From: Burkholderia stagnalis
GTDB taxonomy: Bacteria > Pseudomonadota > Gammaproteobacteria > Burkholderiales > Burkholderiaceae
DNA length: 64,000 nucleotides
NCBI RefSeq assembly: GCF_902830275.1
Contig: NZ_CADESW010000025.1
Coordinates: 1-64,000 of the forward strand
Direction of reading: 5' to 3'
Shown here: piece after piece, positions 51,964 through 62,601 of the stretch
Layout of the letters: each line of letters begins with the position of its first letter
How positions within the stretch are numbered: position 1 is the stretch's first letter
The notes under the pieces: generated by a model
Seen by the model: only the letters and a program-made list of their open reading frames with translations
Told to the model about the DNA's origin: nothing
Databases searched by the model: none
Translations under genes and position numbers: made by a program

Positions 51964-52968
51964 TCAGCTCCTCGTCTTCAGCACCGCCTGCGCGATCGCG
52001 TCGGCGGACGGGATGTACAGGTCTTCGAGCACGCCCGCGAACGGCGCCGGCGTGTGCGGCGCGGTCACGCGCTCGATCGGTGCCTTCAGCGACCGGAACG
52101 CGCGCTGCGCGACCAGCGCGGCAATGTCGGTGGCGATCGAGCAGCGCGGATTCGCCTCGTCGACCACCACCACGCGCCCGGTGCGCGCCGCGCTCTCGAG
52201 GATCGTCTCCTCGTCGAGCGGCGACGTGGTGCGCAGGTCGATCACGTCGACGTGGATGCCGTCCTTCGCGAGCTTCGCGGCCGCGTCCGTCGCGACGTGC
52301 ACCATGCGTCCGTAGGTGACGATCGTCGCGTCGTCGCCTTCGCGCACGATGCTCGCCTCGCCGAACGGGATCGCATAGGACTCCTCGGGCACGTCGCCTT
52401 CGCGCGTGTACAGCAGCTTGTGTTCGAGGAAGATCACCGGATCGTCGTCGCGGATCGCCTGGATCAGCAGGCCCTTCGCGTCGTACGGCGTCGCCGGGCA
52501 CACGACCTTCAGGCCCGGGATGTGCGTAAACAGCGACGTCAGCATCTGCGAATGCTGCGCGGCCGCGCGCAGGCCCGCGCCGTACATCGCGCGGATCACG
52601 ACCGGCGTCACGGCCTTGCCGCCGAACATGTAGCGGAATTTCGCCGCCTGGTTGAAGATCTGGTCGAAGCACACGCCCATGAAATCGATGAACATCAGCT
52701 CCGCGACCGGCCGCATCCCGCACGCGGCCGCGCCCACCGCCGCGCCGATGTAGCCGCCCTCCGACAGCGGCGTGTCGAGCACGCGCCCCGGGAACTTGTG
52801 GAACAGCCCCTTCGTCACACCGAGCACGCCGCCCCATGCGTCGTCCTCGCCGGGCGCGCCCGCGCCGCCCGCGTTGTCCTCGCCCATCACGATCACGCGG
52901 TCGTCGCGCGCCATCTCCTGGGCGAGCGCTTCGTTGATCGCCTGCGAATAAGTGATCTTCCTTGCCAT
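51964..52968 (-). CDS. acoB: Acetoin:2,6-DCPIP oxidoreductase E1 beta subunit
   Basis: A 334-residue transketolase-like subunit. Pyrimidine-binding domain: ITYSQAINEALAQEMARDDR, then MGEDNAGGAG. C-terminal transketolase domain: SIVREGDDATIVTYGRMVH, then VIDLRTTSPLDEETI. Together with AcoA and TPP it splits acetoin into acetaldehyde and an acetyl group. The ATG follows AGGAGACAGAC, identical to the site before acoA. It lies 44 bp after acoA. Confidence 0.96.
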   Translation of the reverse strand: MARKITYSQAINEALAQEMARDDRVIVMGEDNAGGAGAPGEDDAWGGVLGVTKGLFHKFPGRVLDTPLSEGGYIGAAVGAAACGMRPVAELMFIDFMGVCFDQIFNQAAKFRYMFGGKAVTPVVIRAMYGAGLRAAAQHSQMLTSLFTHIPGLKVVCPATPYDAKGLLIQAIRDDDPVIFLEHKLLYTREGDVPEESYAIPFGEASIVREGDDATIVTYGRMVHVATDAAAKLAKDGIHVDVIDLRTTSPLDEETILESAARTGRVVVVDEANPRCSIATDIAALVAQRAFRSLKAPIERVTAPHTPAPFAGVLEDLYIPSADAIAQAVLKTRS

Positions 52969-53012
52969 GTCTGTCTCCTGGAATCCGGTCTGTCAGTCGT
53001 GGTGCGCGGCGC

Positions 53013-53996
53013 TCACGGGTACGACACGTACACGTCGGTCAGCAGGTCGGATGCGTCCGGCAGCGGCGCCGCCTTCGCCGCGGCGACCGCGTCGTCGATC
53101 AGCCGCTTCACCTGCGCGTCGACCGTGCGCAGTTCGTCGGCCGTGAGCACCTCGGCGCGCACGACGCGCGCTTCGAAATGCTTCAGGCAATCCTTCTCGT
53201 CGCGCAGCTTCTGCACCTCGCCGGGCGCGCGATAGGTCTGCGCGTCGCCCTCGAAGTGCCCGAAATAGCGCGAGAACTTCACCTCGACGAGCGTCGGGCC
53301 GCCGCCGCCGCGCGCGCGCTCGACCGCCTCGCCGAGCGCCTCGTGCACCGCGAAGAAATCGAAGCCGTCGACGATCACGCCGGGCATCCCGAAGCCGTTC
53401 GCGCGATCCGCGATGTTGTCGGTCGCAACCGACCAGCTCGACGACGTCGCTTCCGCATAGCCGTTGTTCTCGGCGACGAAGATCGCCGGCAGCCGCCACA
53501 CCGATGCGAGGTTCATCGATTCGAAGATCACGCCCTGGTTCGACGCGCCGTCGCCGAAGAAGCACACGCCGACGCCGCCGGTGTTCCGGTGCTTCGCGGC
53601 GAGCGCCGCGCCGCACACGAGCGGCCCGCCCGCGCCGACGATCCCGTTCGCGCCGAGCATGCCCATCGACAGGTCGGCGATGTGCATCGAGCCGCCCTTG
53701 CCGTGGCACACGCCCGTCTTCTTGCCGTAGATCTCGGCCATCATCCCGTGCACGTCGACGCCCTTCGCGATGCAGTGGCCGTGGCCGCGGTGCGTCGTCG
53801 CGACGTAGTCGGCGACGCCGAGGTGCAGCATCGTGCCGACCGCGGACGCCTCCTCGCCCGCGTACAGGTGCACGAAGCCGGGAATCTCGCCGGTCGCGAA
53901 CTCGACGTGCAGACGCTCCTCGAATTCGCGGATCGTGCGCATCAGCCGGTACGCGTCCAGCAGCGTGTCCCTGCCGAGCTGAGTCGAAACGGTCAT
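53013..53996 (-). CDS. acoA: Acetoin dehydrogenase E1 alpha subunit (TPP-dependent)
   Basis: A 327-residue TPP-binding subunit. The TPP motif begins GDGASNQGVIFESMNLAS and ends in the Asn pair of VAENNGYAEA (about residues 155-190). The phosphorylation-loop region THRGHGHCIAKG is also typical. In Cupriavidus and Pseudomonas it pairs with AcoB for acetoin cleavage. It lies 145 bp after acoX. Similarity alone would also fit a pyruvate dehydrogenase alpha subunit, but the neighbours acoX, acoC and acoR decide for acetoin. Confidence 0.95.
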   Translation of the reverse strand: MTVSTQLGRDTLLDAYRLMRTIREFEERLHVEFATGEIPGFVHLYAGEEASAVGTMLHLGVADYVATTHRGHGHCIAKGVDVHGMMAEIYGKKTGVCHGKGGSMHIADLSMGMLGANGIVGAGGPLVCGAALAAKHRNTGGVGVCFFGDGASNQGVIFESMNLASVWRLPAIFVAENNGYAEATSSSWSVATDNIADRANGFGMPGVIVDGFDFFAVHEALGEAVERARGGGGPTLVEVKFSRYFGHFEGDAQTYRAPGEVQKLRDEKDCLKHFEARVVRAEVLTADELRTVDAQVKRLIDDAVAAAKAAPLPDASDLLTDVYVSYP

Positions 53997-54141
53997 GTCT
54001 GTCTCCTTGTTTCATCGTTGAAATGCCGCCGCGCGACGGAGTGCGGCGGCGCTGTGCTGCATGGGTTCAGCGCCTTTGCGGCGCGGCCGGCGGATCGCGG
54101 CCGGATGTCGTCATCGCCTTCATCGCGGCTCTCCTGCGCGG

Positions 54142-55206
54142 TCAGCGCGGCCACGCGCGCGAGCCCGCATCGCGCAGCAGCTGGCGCGACGCCGCGTAGC
54201 GCAGCGTGCGGCCGACGTCGACCGTCAGCGGCCCGCGCCAGTCGAGCGCAATCACGTAGCGTTCGCCGCGCGCGACCTCGATCTCGCGTTCGCCGTCGAA
54301 CGCGAGCGTGCCGTGCTCGAACGGAATCGGCTGCCAGGCGCCGGGCTCGAGCCGTTCGCAGCTGCGCATCAGGACGCGGTCGACGCGGCCCGGTGCGATC
54401 GGCGCGACGAGCGGCGTGCCGTCGGTCCGGCCCGGCGCGGCAAAGCGCATCGCAAGGCCGTGCGGCGCGCTGCGTTCGAGCGGCGCCCATGCGCCGCCGA
54501 GCGCCGACAGGCCGATGCCGTCGGGTTCCGCGAACGTCAGGTAAAGGGTGTCGATGTCCGCGGGCCCGGAAATCGCCCGGGCGCCGATGAAACGCTGGCG
54601 CGCCGCGCAGACGTCGACGAGCGCGATGTCCTCGCGGCCCGGCTGCGCGCCGGCCGCGCAGCGCACGACGAGCCGCTTGTTGCGCGCGAACGCGACGTCG
54701 GCCGGCACCGCGCCGGTCGCGGCAAGCCCCGCCGCGATGCCGGCGACGGTCGCCTCGCGATGTTCCGGAAACGCATTGTTGGTGCCGGTGGACAGCGCGA
54801 CGAGCGGCGTCGCGCCGCAGTGCGCGGCCACCGCGCGATGAGTGCCGTCGCCGCCGAGCACGACGATCAGCGTGACGTCCATCCGGTGCATCCACGCCGC
54901 GCCCGCATGCGTATCGGCGACGCTGTCCGTGATCGGCAGGTCGGCGAATTCGACTTCGGGCCAGCGCTCGTGCGGCGCGACGGCCCGATGCGTATCGAGC
55001 GCGCGCAGCAGCAGCGTCGCGATGCCGGTGCGGTCGCGCAGCGTCAGCACGCGCTCGACGCCGGCCGCGCCGAGGCCGGCCAGCAGGCGCACGACCATGT
55101 TCGCCTTCTCCGCGGTCGGGAACACCGACGCGTGCGTCGTGAGGCGGCGGATGTCGCGCCCCGATGCGGGATTCGCGATCACGCCGACGGTAATGGGGGT
55201 TGTCAC
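54142..55206 (-). CDS. acoX: AcoX, NAD-kinase-like protein of the acetoin operon
   Basis: A 354-residue protein with the NAD/diacylglycerol-kinase-like signature VVLGGDGTHRAVAAH and GVIANPASGRD near the start. It is the first gene of aco operons in several bacteria, but its function is not established; it is not needed for acetoin cleavage in vitro. I chose GTG 55206 because AGGAGA lies seven bases before it and the length then agrees with known AcoX (about 359). An ATG at 55245 and one at 55383 lack such a site. It is transcribed from the sigma-54 promoter at 55302-55317. Confidence 0.9.
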   Translation of the reverse strand: MTTPITVGVIANPASGRDIRRLTTHASVFPTAEKANMVVRLLAGLGAAGVERVLTLRDRTGIATLLLRALDTHRAVAPHERWPEVEFADLPITDSVADTHAGAAWMHRMDVTLIVVLGGDGTHRAVAAHCGATPLVALSTGTNNAFPEHREATVAGIAAGLAATGAVPADVAFARNKRLVVRCAAGAQPGREDIALVDVCAARQRFIGARAISGPADIDTLYLTFAEPDGIGLSALGGAWAPLERSAPHGLAMRFAAPGRTDGTPLVAPIAPGRVDRVLMRSCERLEPGAWQPIPFEHGTLAFDGEREIEVARGERYVIALDWRGPLTVDVGRTLRYAASRQLLRDAGSRAWPR

Positions 55207-55301
55207 GGGCTTGTCTCCTGTCCCATGCAGGACGTCCGCCGCCATCGTGGGCTGCGGATCGTCGTCGCCGGCACGGATGCGCCGGTCCTGCCCGGGATAT
55301 C

Positions 55302-55317
55302 TGCAAGCGCCGTGCCA
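55302..55317 (-). promoter_or_regulatory. Sigma-54 promoter for acoXABC-lipA
   Basis: On the minus strand TGGCACGGCGCTTGCA, a full match to TGGCACG-N4-TTGCW. It lies 96 bases before the acoX GTG. The transcription start should be about 55291. Confidence 0.93.
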
Positions 55318-55562
55318 TCGCGCTTGCAACGTGCGTCGATCGCGCGCAGACGTCGGCGTGGCGGGCCCGAGGGCGACCGGCATGCGGCGCGCAGACGCGA
55401 TCGCGCGATGCGCGATGGCCCGCGTGTCTCACGCATCGGCATGCGCCCCCGATTGCCATCGCACTCGCGCCGCCAGCCGCCACGCCCCCGCCGACCCGCA
55501 TGCGATCAGGCGCGGCGCGGCCCGCGCCGCTCCGGCTCGCGCACGCGGCGCATGCCGTCGCG

Positions 55563-55603
55563 CGTCTCATCCGCCCGAGATGCCGGTGAGACGAACGTCT
55601 CAC
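55563..55603. promoter_or_regulatory. Probable AcoR operator: three CGTCTCA half-sites
   Basis: CGTCTCA (55563-55569), TGAGACG (55587-55593) and CGTCTCA (55596-55602). The last two form the perfect palindrome GTGAGACG-AA-CGTCTCAC at 55586-55603. It lies about 270 bp upstream of the sigma-54 promoter and 92 bp before acoR, so it could serve both as enhancer and for acoR autoregulation. Binding by AcoR is inferred from position. Confidence 0.55.
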
Positions 55604-55694
55604 GCGTGTTTCGTGCTGCGATGCAATGTGATCGGCCGGCACGGATGTGCTACAAAACCGTCGAACCCCCTGCCGTACGGAGCCGGAGCCGACC

Positions 55695-57617
55695 ATGCCC
55701 TACGCCGTTCCCCAGACCCGGCACGCCGACCGGGTGCTCGGTGCGCTCGCCGGACGCCTGCCCGCGCCGGCCGATTCGTCGCGCCTCGTGTCGTCGTGGC
55801 AGCGCTCGCTCGAGCGCTACCGGCTCGATCCGGCGTCATCGATCGGGCCGCGCGTGCTGACCGCCGCGGCGCTGCGCGAGGTGCGCGACAAGGAAGAGGC
55901 GTTCCTGCGCGCGTCGGGACAGTGCCTGACGCGCCTGCACGACATGATCCGCGTCGCCGACTACTGCGTGATGCTGACCGACGCGCACGGCGTGACGATC
56001 GACTACCGGATCGACCGCGAGCGCCGCGCCGACTTCCGTCATGCGGGGCTGCACATCGGCTCGTGCTGGTCGGAGAGCGAGGAAGGCACCTGCGGCGTCG
56101 CGAGCGTGCTGACGGATCTCGCGCCGATCACCGTGCACAAGACCGATCATTTCCGCGCGGCATTCACGACGCTCACCTGCAGCGCCGCACCGATCTTCGC
56201 GCCGACGGGCGAGCTGATCGGCGTGCTCGATGCGTCCGCGGTGCAGTCGCCGGACAGCCGCGACAGCCAGCGCCTCGTCTACCAGCTCGTGCGACAGCAC
56301 GCGGCGCTGATCGAGGATGGCTACTTCCTGCACAGCCTGGCGCAGCACTGGATATTGTTCGGTCATCCGAACCGTCACTACGTCGAGGCGCAGCCCGAAT
56401 GGCTGATCGCGTTCGACGCGTGCGGCAACATCGTCGCCGCGAACCGCCACGCGCGCGACGCACTGCCCGAGCTGCGCGAGCCGCGCCACATCGACGAGAT
56501 CTTCGATTCGGCCGACCTGCCGCTGCGGGACGCCGCGCAGCTCGACGCGATCGTCGCGCTGCGGCTGCGCGCGACGGGCGCGCCGCTCTATGCGCGCTTG
56601 CGCGCGCCGCTGCGGGGCAGCGCGCGCGACACGGCCGGCGCCGCGTCGCGCCGGCCCGGCACGGCCGCCGAGCGCCACGTCGGCGCGCTGACGCCGTTCC
56701 TGCACAGCAGCGACGCGCGCATCGCGCGGCACGCGGCGCTCGCGCTGCGTGTCGCGAGCAAGCGGCTGCCGATTCTGGTGCTCGGCGAAACGGGCGCGGG
56801 CAAGGAAGTGTTCGCACGTGCGATCCACGACGCGGGGGCGCGGCGCACGCGGCCGTTCGTCGCAGTCAATTGCGGCGCGCTGCCGGAAGCGCTGATCGAA
56901 AGCGAGCTGTTCGGCTATGCGGCCGGCGCGTTCACCGGCGCGCGCAAGCACGGCGCGCGCGGCAAGCTCGCGCTCGCGGACGGCGGCACGCTGTTCCTCG
57001 ACGAAATCGGCGACATGCCGCTGTCGTTGCAGACCCGCCTGCTGCGCGTGCTCGCCGACGGCGAGGTCGTGCCGCTGGGCAGCGATACGCCGGTGCGCGT
57101 CGACCTCGACGTGATCTGCGCAACGCATCGCGATCTCGCGCAGATGGTCGCGGCCGGCGCGTTCCGCGAGGATTTGTATTACCGGCTGAGCGGCGCGGTG
57201 TTCGACCTGCCGCCGCTGCGCGAACGGGCCGACGTCCGCGACGTGATCGCCGCGGTGTTCGCCGAGGAAGCGCACGCGACGGGGCACGTGCTGACGCTCG
57301 ACGCCGCGCTCGCCGAGCAGCTCGCCTTGTACGCGTGGCCCGGCAACGTGCGGCAATTGCGCAACGCGCTGCGCTATGCGTGCGCGGTGTGCGACGCGGC
57401 GCGCGTGACGCTGCGCGACCTGCCGGCCGACCTCGCCGCGCGGCTCGCGCCGGGCGCGGCCGGCGCGCTGCGCGACGACGAGCGCGGCCGCATCGTCGCC
57501 GCGCTGACCGCGCACCGCTGGCGGCCCGATGCGGCGGCCGAGGCGCTCGGCATCTCGCGCGCGACGCTGTACCGGCGCATCGCAAAGCACCGGATCGTCG
57601 CGCCGCATCGCGCGTGA
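55695..57617 (+). CDS. acoR: Sigma-54-dependent activator of acetoin catabolism AcoR
   Basis: A 640-residue enhancer-binding protein. The N-terminal half has a GAF-like sensor region (about residues 75-220, including GLHIGSCWSESEEGTCGVASV). The AAA+ domain has Walker A LGETGAGKEVFARAI, the sigma-54 contact loop GAFTGA (AAGAFTGARKHG) and Walker B TLFLDEIGDMP. The Fis-type HTH ends the protein (AAAEALGISRATLYRRIAKH). AcoR senses acetoin or acetaldehyde and turns on the divergent acoX operon. ATG 55695 follows GGAGCCGACC; a longer frame upstream lacks this. Confidence 0.95.
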   Translation: MPYAVPQTRHADRVLGALAGRLPAPADSSRLVSSWQRSLERYRLDPASSIGPRVLTAAALREVRDKEEAFLRASGQCLTRLHDMIRVADYCVMLTDAHGVTIDYRIDRERRADFRHAGLHIGSCWSESEEGTCGVASVLTDLAPITVHKTDHFRAAFTTLTCSAAPIFAPTGELIGVLDASAVQSPDSRDSQRLVYQLVRQHAALIEDGYFLHSLAQHWILFGHPNRHYVEAQPEWLIAFDACGNIVAANRHARDALPELREPRHIDEIFDSADLPLRDAAQLDAIVALRLRATGAPLYARLRAPLRGSARDTAGAASRRPGTAAERHVGALTPFLHSSDARIARHAALALRVASKRLPILVLGETGAGKEVFARAIHDAGARRTRPFVAVNCGALPEALIESELFGYAAGAFTGARKHGARGKLALADGGTLFLDEIGDMPLSLQTRLLRVLADGEVVPLGSDTPVRVDLDVICATHRDLAQMVAAGAFREDLYYRLSGAVFDLPPLRERADVRDVIAAVFAEEAHATGHVLTLDAALAEQLALYAWPGNVRQLRNALRYACAVCDAARVTLRDLPADLAARLAPGAAGALRDDERGRIVAALTAHRWRPDAAAEALGISRATLYRRIAKHRIVAPHRA

Positions 57618-57630
57618 CGACCGGCTCCGT

Positions 57631-58038
57631 TCATGCGGCGTGCGCGTCCGGCTGCGCATCGCGCTGCCGGAACACCTCGTGCGCGGCGAACAACGCGTTC
57701 AGCGCGGCCGGAAAGCCCGCGTAGACGGCCATCTGCATGAACACCTCGACGATCTCGTCGCGCGTGCAGCCGACGTTCAGCGCCGCCTCGATGTGCACCT
57801 TCAATTGCGGCTGCGCGTTGCCGAGCGCCGCGAGCGCGGCGATCGTCGCGATCTCGCGCGCCTTCAGGTCGAGCTGCGGCCGGCTGTAGACGTCGCCGAA
57901 CGCGAACTCGATCAGCAGCCGGCCAAAATCCGGCGCGATCGGCTCGAGCGCCGCGATCACGCGTTCGCCCGCCGCGCCGTCGATTTCCTTCAGTTTGTTC
58001 CAGCCGCGCGTATAGCGGTCTTCAGCGAGTCGTTCCAT
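57631..58038 (-). CDS. Carboxymuconolactone decarboxylase (CMD) family protein
   Basis: A 135-residue all-helical protein of the gamma-carboxymuconolactone decarboxylase/AhpD superfamily (KAREIATIAALAALGNAQPQ, then GCTRDEIVEVFMQMAVYAGF). The AhpD redox motif CxxC is absent; the only Cys is in GCTRDE. So it resembles PcaC-like decarboxylases or their many uncharacterised relatives. No protocatechuate pathway gene is near. The start ATG lies inside the upstream merR-type gene (17-bp overlap), with AGGA nine bases before it, so both are coexpressed. Confidence 0.88.
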   Translation of the reverse strand: MERLAEDRYTRGWNKLKEIDGAAGERVIAALEPIAPDFGRLLIEFAFGDVYSRPQLDLKAREIATIAALAALGNAQPQLKVHIEAALNVGCTRDEIVEVFMQMAVYAGFPAALNALFAAHEVFRQRDAQPDAHAA

Positions 58039-58474
58039 GGCGTGTGTCCTGTTCCGGTTGAGAGGATGTCGACTGTCGCCCCGCTTCGCGCTCCGCCGTC
58101 TCGTAATAGGCGATCTTCTCGCCGATCACATCGAGGCTCGCCTGCAGTTCCGCGATATGCGCGCGCACCGCGTCGCGGTGCGCGACGAGCAGTTCGCGCC
58201 GTGCGCCGAGCGTCGGCTCGCCTTGCGCGCGCAGTGCCGCGAACTGCTGCATCTGCGCGATCGGCATGCCGGTCGCCTTCAGGCGCATCACGAAGCGCAG
58301 CCAGTCGAGGTCCATCGGCGCATAGAGCCGGTGTCCGGCCTGCGTGCGCACGATCGCACGCAGCAGGCCGGCCTGTTCGTAGTAGCGCAACGTGTGCGTC
58401 GACACGCCCATCAGTTCGGCGACCTGGCCGATCGTCAGTGCGCCGGCGGCGGAAGATTTCGATTCGGGTGACAT
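58022..58474 (-). CDS. MerR family transcriptional regulator
   Basis: A 150-residue regulator with the MerR DNA-binding head (LTIGQVAELMGVSTHTLRYY, about residues 13-82) and a long dimerisation helix (HRDAVRAHIAELQASLDVIG). There is no Cys at all, so it is not a metal or thiol sensor of the CueR or NmlR kind; the inducer is unknown. It is cotranscribed with the CMD gene. A perfect inverted repeat in a 19-bp promoter spacer just upstream is its likely own operator. Confidence 0.93.
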   Translation of the reverse strand: MSPESKSSAAGALTIGQVAELMGVSTHTLRYYEQAGLLRAIVRTQAGHRLYAPMDLDWLRFVMRLKATGMPIAQMQQFAALRAQGEPTLGARRELLVAHRDAVRAHIAELQASLDVIGEKIAYYETAEREAGRQSTSSQPEQDTRHGTTR

Positions 58475-58484
58475 GACATGCTCG

Positions 58485-58515
58485 AGGTTAGGACTTAGAG
58501 CTCACTCTAAGTCAA
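58485..58515 (-). promoter_or_regulatory. MerR-type promoter/operator
   Basis: On the minus strand: -35 TTGACT (58510-58515), a 19-bp spacer and -10 TAACCT (58485-58490). The spacer region carries the perfect repeat GACTTAGAG-N4-CTCTAAGTC (58492-58513). An overlong spacer with a dyad is the hallmark of MerR control. It lies 11-41 bases before the regulator's start codon. Confidence 0.88.
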
Positions 58516-58748
58516 CGGCTTTTTGCTGGCCAGCGCGAATCGGCGCGGAGATTCCGTCAAACATCGTCAAAACCGCTGCCTGGCGCGGCCTGTACCCTTT
58601 ACAGCGGCGCACGCGTTCAGCAAGATTGGGACAGCCTGTCTTAAAAAGGGCACGCATTTGTCCTATGCTTAACGGCGACGCCCGGCCTCGCGCCACCCGT
58701 CGTCCGTTGCAACAGCCATTCATCCGTCAGAACCAGGGAGCCTTTGCC

Positions 58749-59360
58749 ATGCTGAAGAAGCTGCTGATGCTGTTCGTCGCGCTATCGCTGTCGCTGACCG
58801 CGGCCTTCGCCGCGGCCGTCGAGGTCAACACGGCCGACCAGGCCGCGCTCGAAGCCGTCAAGGGCCTCGGGCCCGTGAAGTCGAAGGCGATCATCGACGA
58901 GCGCACGAAGAACGGCCCGTTCAAGGATGCCGACGATCTCGCGAACCGCGTGAAGGGGCTCGGCACGAAATCGGTCGCGCACCTCGAGGAAAACGGCCTG
59001 ACGATCGGCGGCTCGTCGACCCCGCCGAAGGGCGTGAAGGCATCGAAGCCGGCCGCGACCACCGGCACGGCAGCCCCGGCGACGAAGCCGGCCACGACGG
59101 CCCCGGCAACGACCGGCGCCGCGACCACCCCGCCGGCCGCGACGACGGCACCGGCCGCCAGCGCACCGGAAGCGGCGTCGAAGCCGGCCAAGACCAAGCG
59201 TGCGTCGAAGAAGGGCAAGGCCGCTTCGGCGCCGGCCGCGGACACAAGCGCGAGCGCCAGCGCGCCGGCCGATGCGTCGGCCGCGAAGGCGACGAAGGGC
59301 TCGAAGAAGAAGAGCAAGAAGGACAAGGCTGCCTCCGCCGCCGCGGCGTCGGGCGCCTGA
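58749..59360 (+). CDS. Secreted ComEA-like helix-hairpin-helix protein with Lys/Ala-rich tail
   Basis: A 203-residue protein. A signal peptide (MLKKLLMLFVALSLSLTAAF-AAA) is followed by one ComEA-type helix-hairpin-helix DNA-binding domain (VEVNTADQAALEAVKGLGPV, up to about residue 82). The second half is a low-complexity Ala/Thr/Pro then Lys/Ala/Ser-rich tail (KRASKKGKAAS; KGSKKKSKKDKAAS) similar to histone H1 tails. ComEA proteins hold incoming DNA in the periplasm during transformation, but no com or pil genes are nearby. The ATG follows GGGAG. The codon use of the tail is normal for the region. Confidence 0.88.
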   Translation: MLKKLLMLFVALSLSLTAAFAAAVEVNTADQAALEAVKGLGPVKSKAIIDERTKNGPFKDADDLANRVKGLGTKSVAHLEENGLTIGGSSTPPKGVKASKPAATTGTAAPATKPATTAPATTGAATTPPAATTAPAASAPEAASKPAKTKRASKKGKAASAPAADTSASASAPADASAAKATKGSKKKSKKDKAASAAAASGA

Positions 59361-59439
59361 GGTGCGCCGCGCGCGCTGCGCGCGGCATCGTCAAACGGGC
59401 GCCGCCGACGCGGCGCCCTTTCAGTGAAGGTGAAGAATC

Positions 59440-59871
59440 ATGGGTCTACTCGACATCGTCGGCGGTCTGATCGGCGGCCAGGCAGGCGGCAACTCGCAAA
59501 GCGCGCTGCTCATGGCGGCGCTCGAATTCGTCAATAACCAGCCGGGCGGCCTGAACGGCCTGATCGAGAAGTTCAAGGCCGGCGGCGCCGGCGACATCAT
59601 CGGCTCGTGGGTCGGCACCGGCGAGAACCAGCCGATCTCGCCCGACACGCTGCAGAACGTGCTCGGCTCCGACGCGGTCGGCGCGCTGGCGAGCAAGGTC
59701 GGCATCGACCCGGGCCAGGTGTCGGGCATCCTCGCGCAAGTGCTGCCGCACGTGATCAACGGCGCGACGCCGAACGGCGAAGTGCCGGCAGGCGGCCAGC
59801 TCGACACGTCGAACGTGCTCGGCACGCTGACGCAGCTCGCCGGCATGTTCGGCGGCAACAAGCAGGGCTGA
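59440..59871 (+). CDS. YidB family protein (DUF937)
   Basis: A 143-residue, Gly-rich acidic protein (MGLLDIVGGLIGGQAGGNSQ, then ISPDTLQNVLGSDAVGALAS and GQVSGILAQVLPHVINGATP). This matches YidB/DUF937, whose function is unknown; the core is helical. There is no signal peptide. It follows the HhH gene by 79 bp in the same direction and converges with clpB. Confidence 0.9.
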   Translation: MGLLDIVGGLIGGQAGGNSQSALLMAALEFVNNQPGGLNGLIEKFKAGGAGDIIGSWVGTGENQPISPDTLQNVLGSDAVGALASKVGIDPGQVSGILAQVLPHVINGATPNGEVPAGGQLDTSNVLGTLTQLAGMFGGNKQG

Positions 59872-59900
59872 GCCCCGGCGCGCATCTGGCGCGCCAGATA

Positions 59901-59930
59901 AAAAAACACCCCGCCTCCCGGCGGGGTGTT
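59901..59930. terminator. Bidirectional terminator between yidB and clpB
   Basis: Stem CACCCCGCC/GGCGGGGTG with a TCCC loop, six A on the left and a short T-run on the right. A separate 16-bp self-palindrome lies just before it (59884-59899). Confidence 0.88.
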
Positions 59931-59974
59931 TGCTTTTGGCGGCCCGGCATCCCGCGCCGGGCCCCTGTGCGCGC

Positions 59975-62572
<2,598 letters not shown>

Positions 62573-62601
62573 GTAGAGACCTCCAATTTTCGAATAACAC
62601 C

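Larger units (their letters stand above)
55207..55694. other. acoX-acoR divergent control region
   Basis: A 488-bp gap without a credible gene. It holds the sigma-54 promoter for acoX, a GTGTCTCAC half-site about 115 bp upstream of it (55424-55432), and the three-part CGTCTCA operator closer to acoR. The middle (about 55440-55560) is GC-rich and shows nothing more I can name. Confidence 0.7.

Noticed and set aside
58392..58748. A longer start for the helix-hairpin-helix protein, 119 codons upstream
   Set aside because: It would run through the MerR operator region and hide the signal peptide. ATG 58749 has a good Shine-Dalgarno.
59041..59350. Lys/Ala-rich stretch as a CRISPR-like or satellite repeat
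   Set aside because: Units are irregular and the reading frame is intact; it is a coding low-complexity tail.
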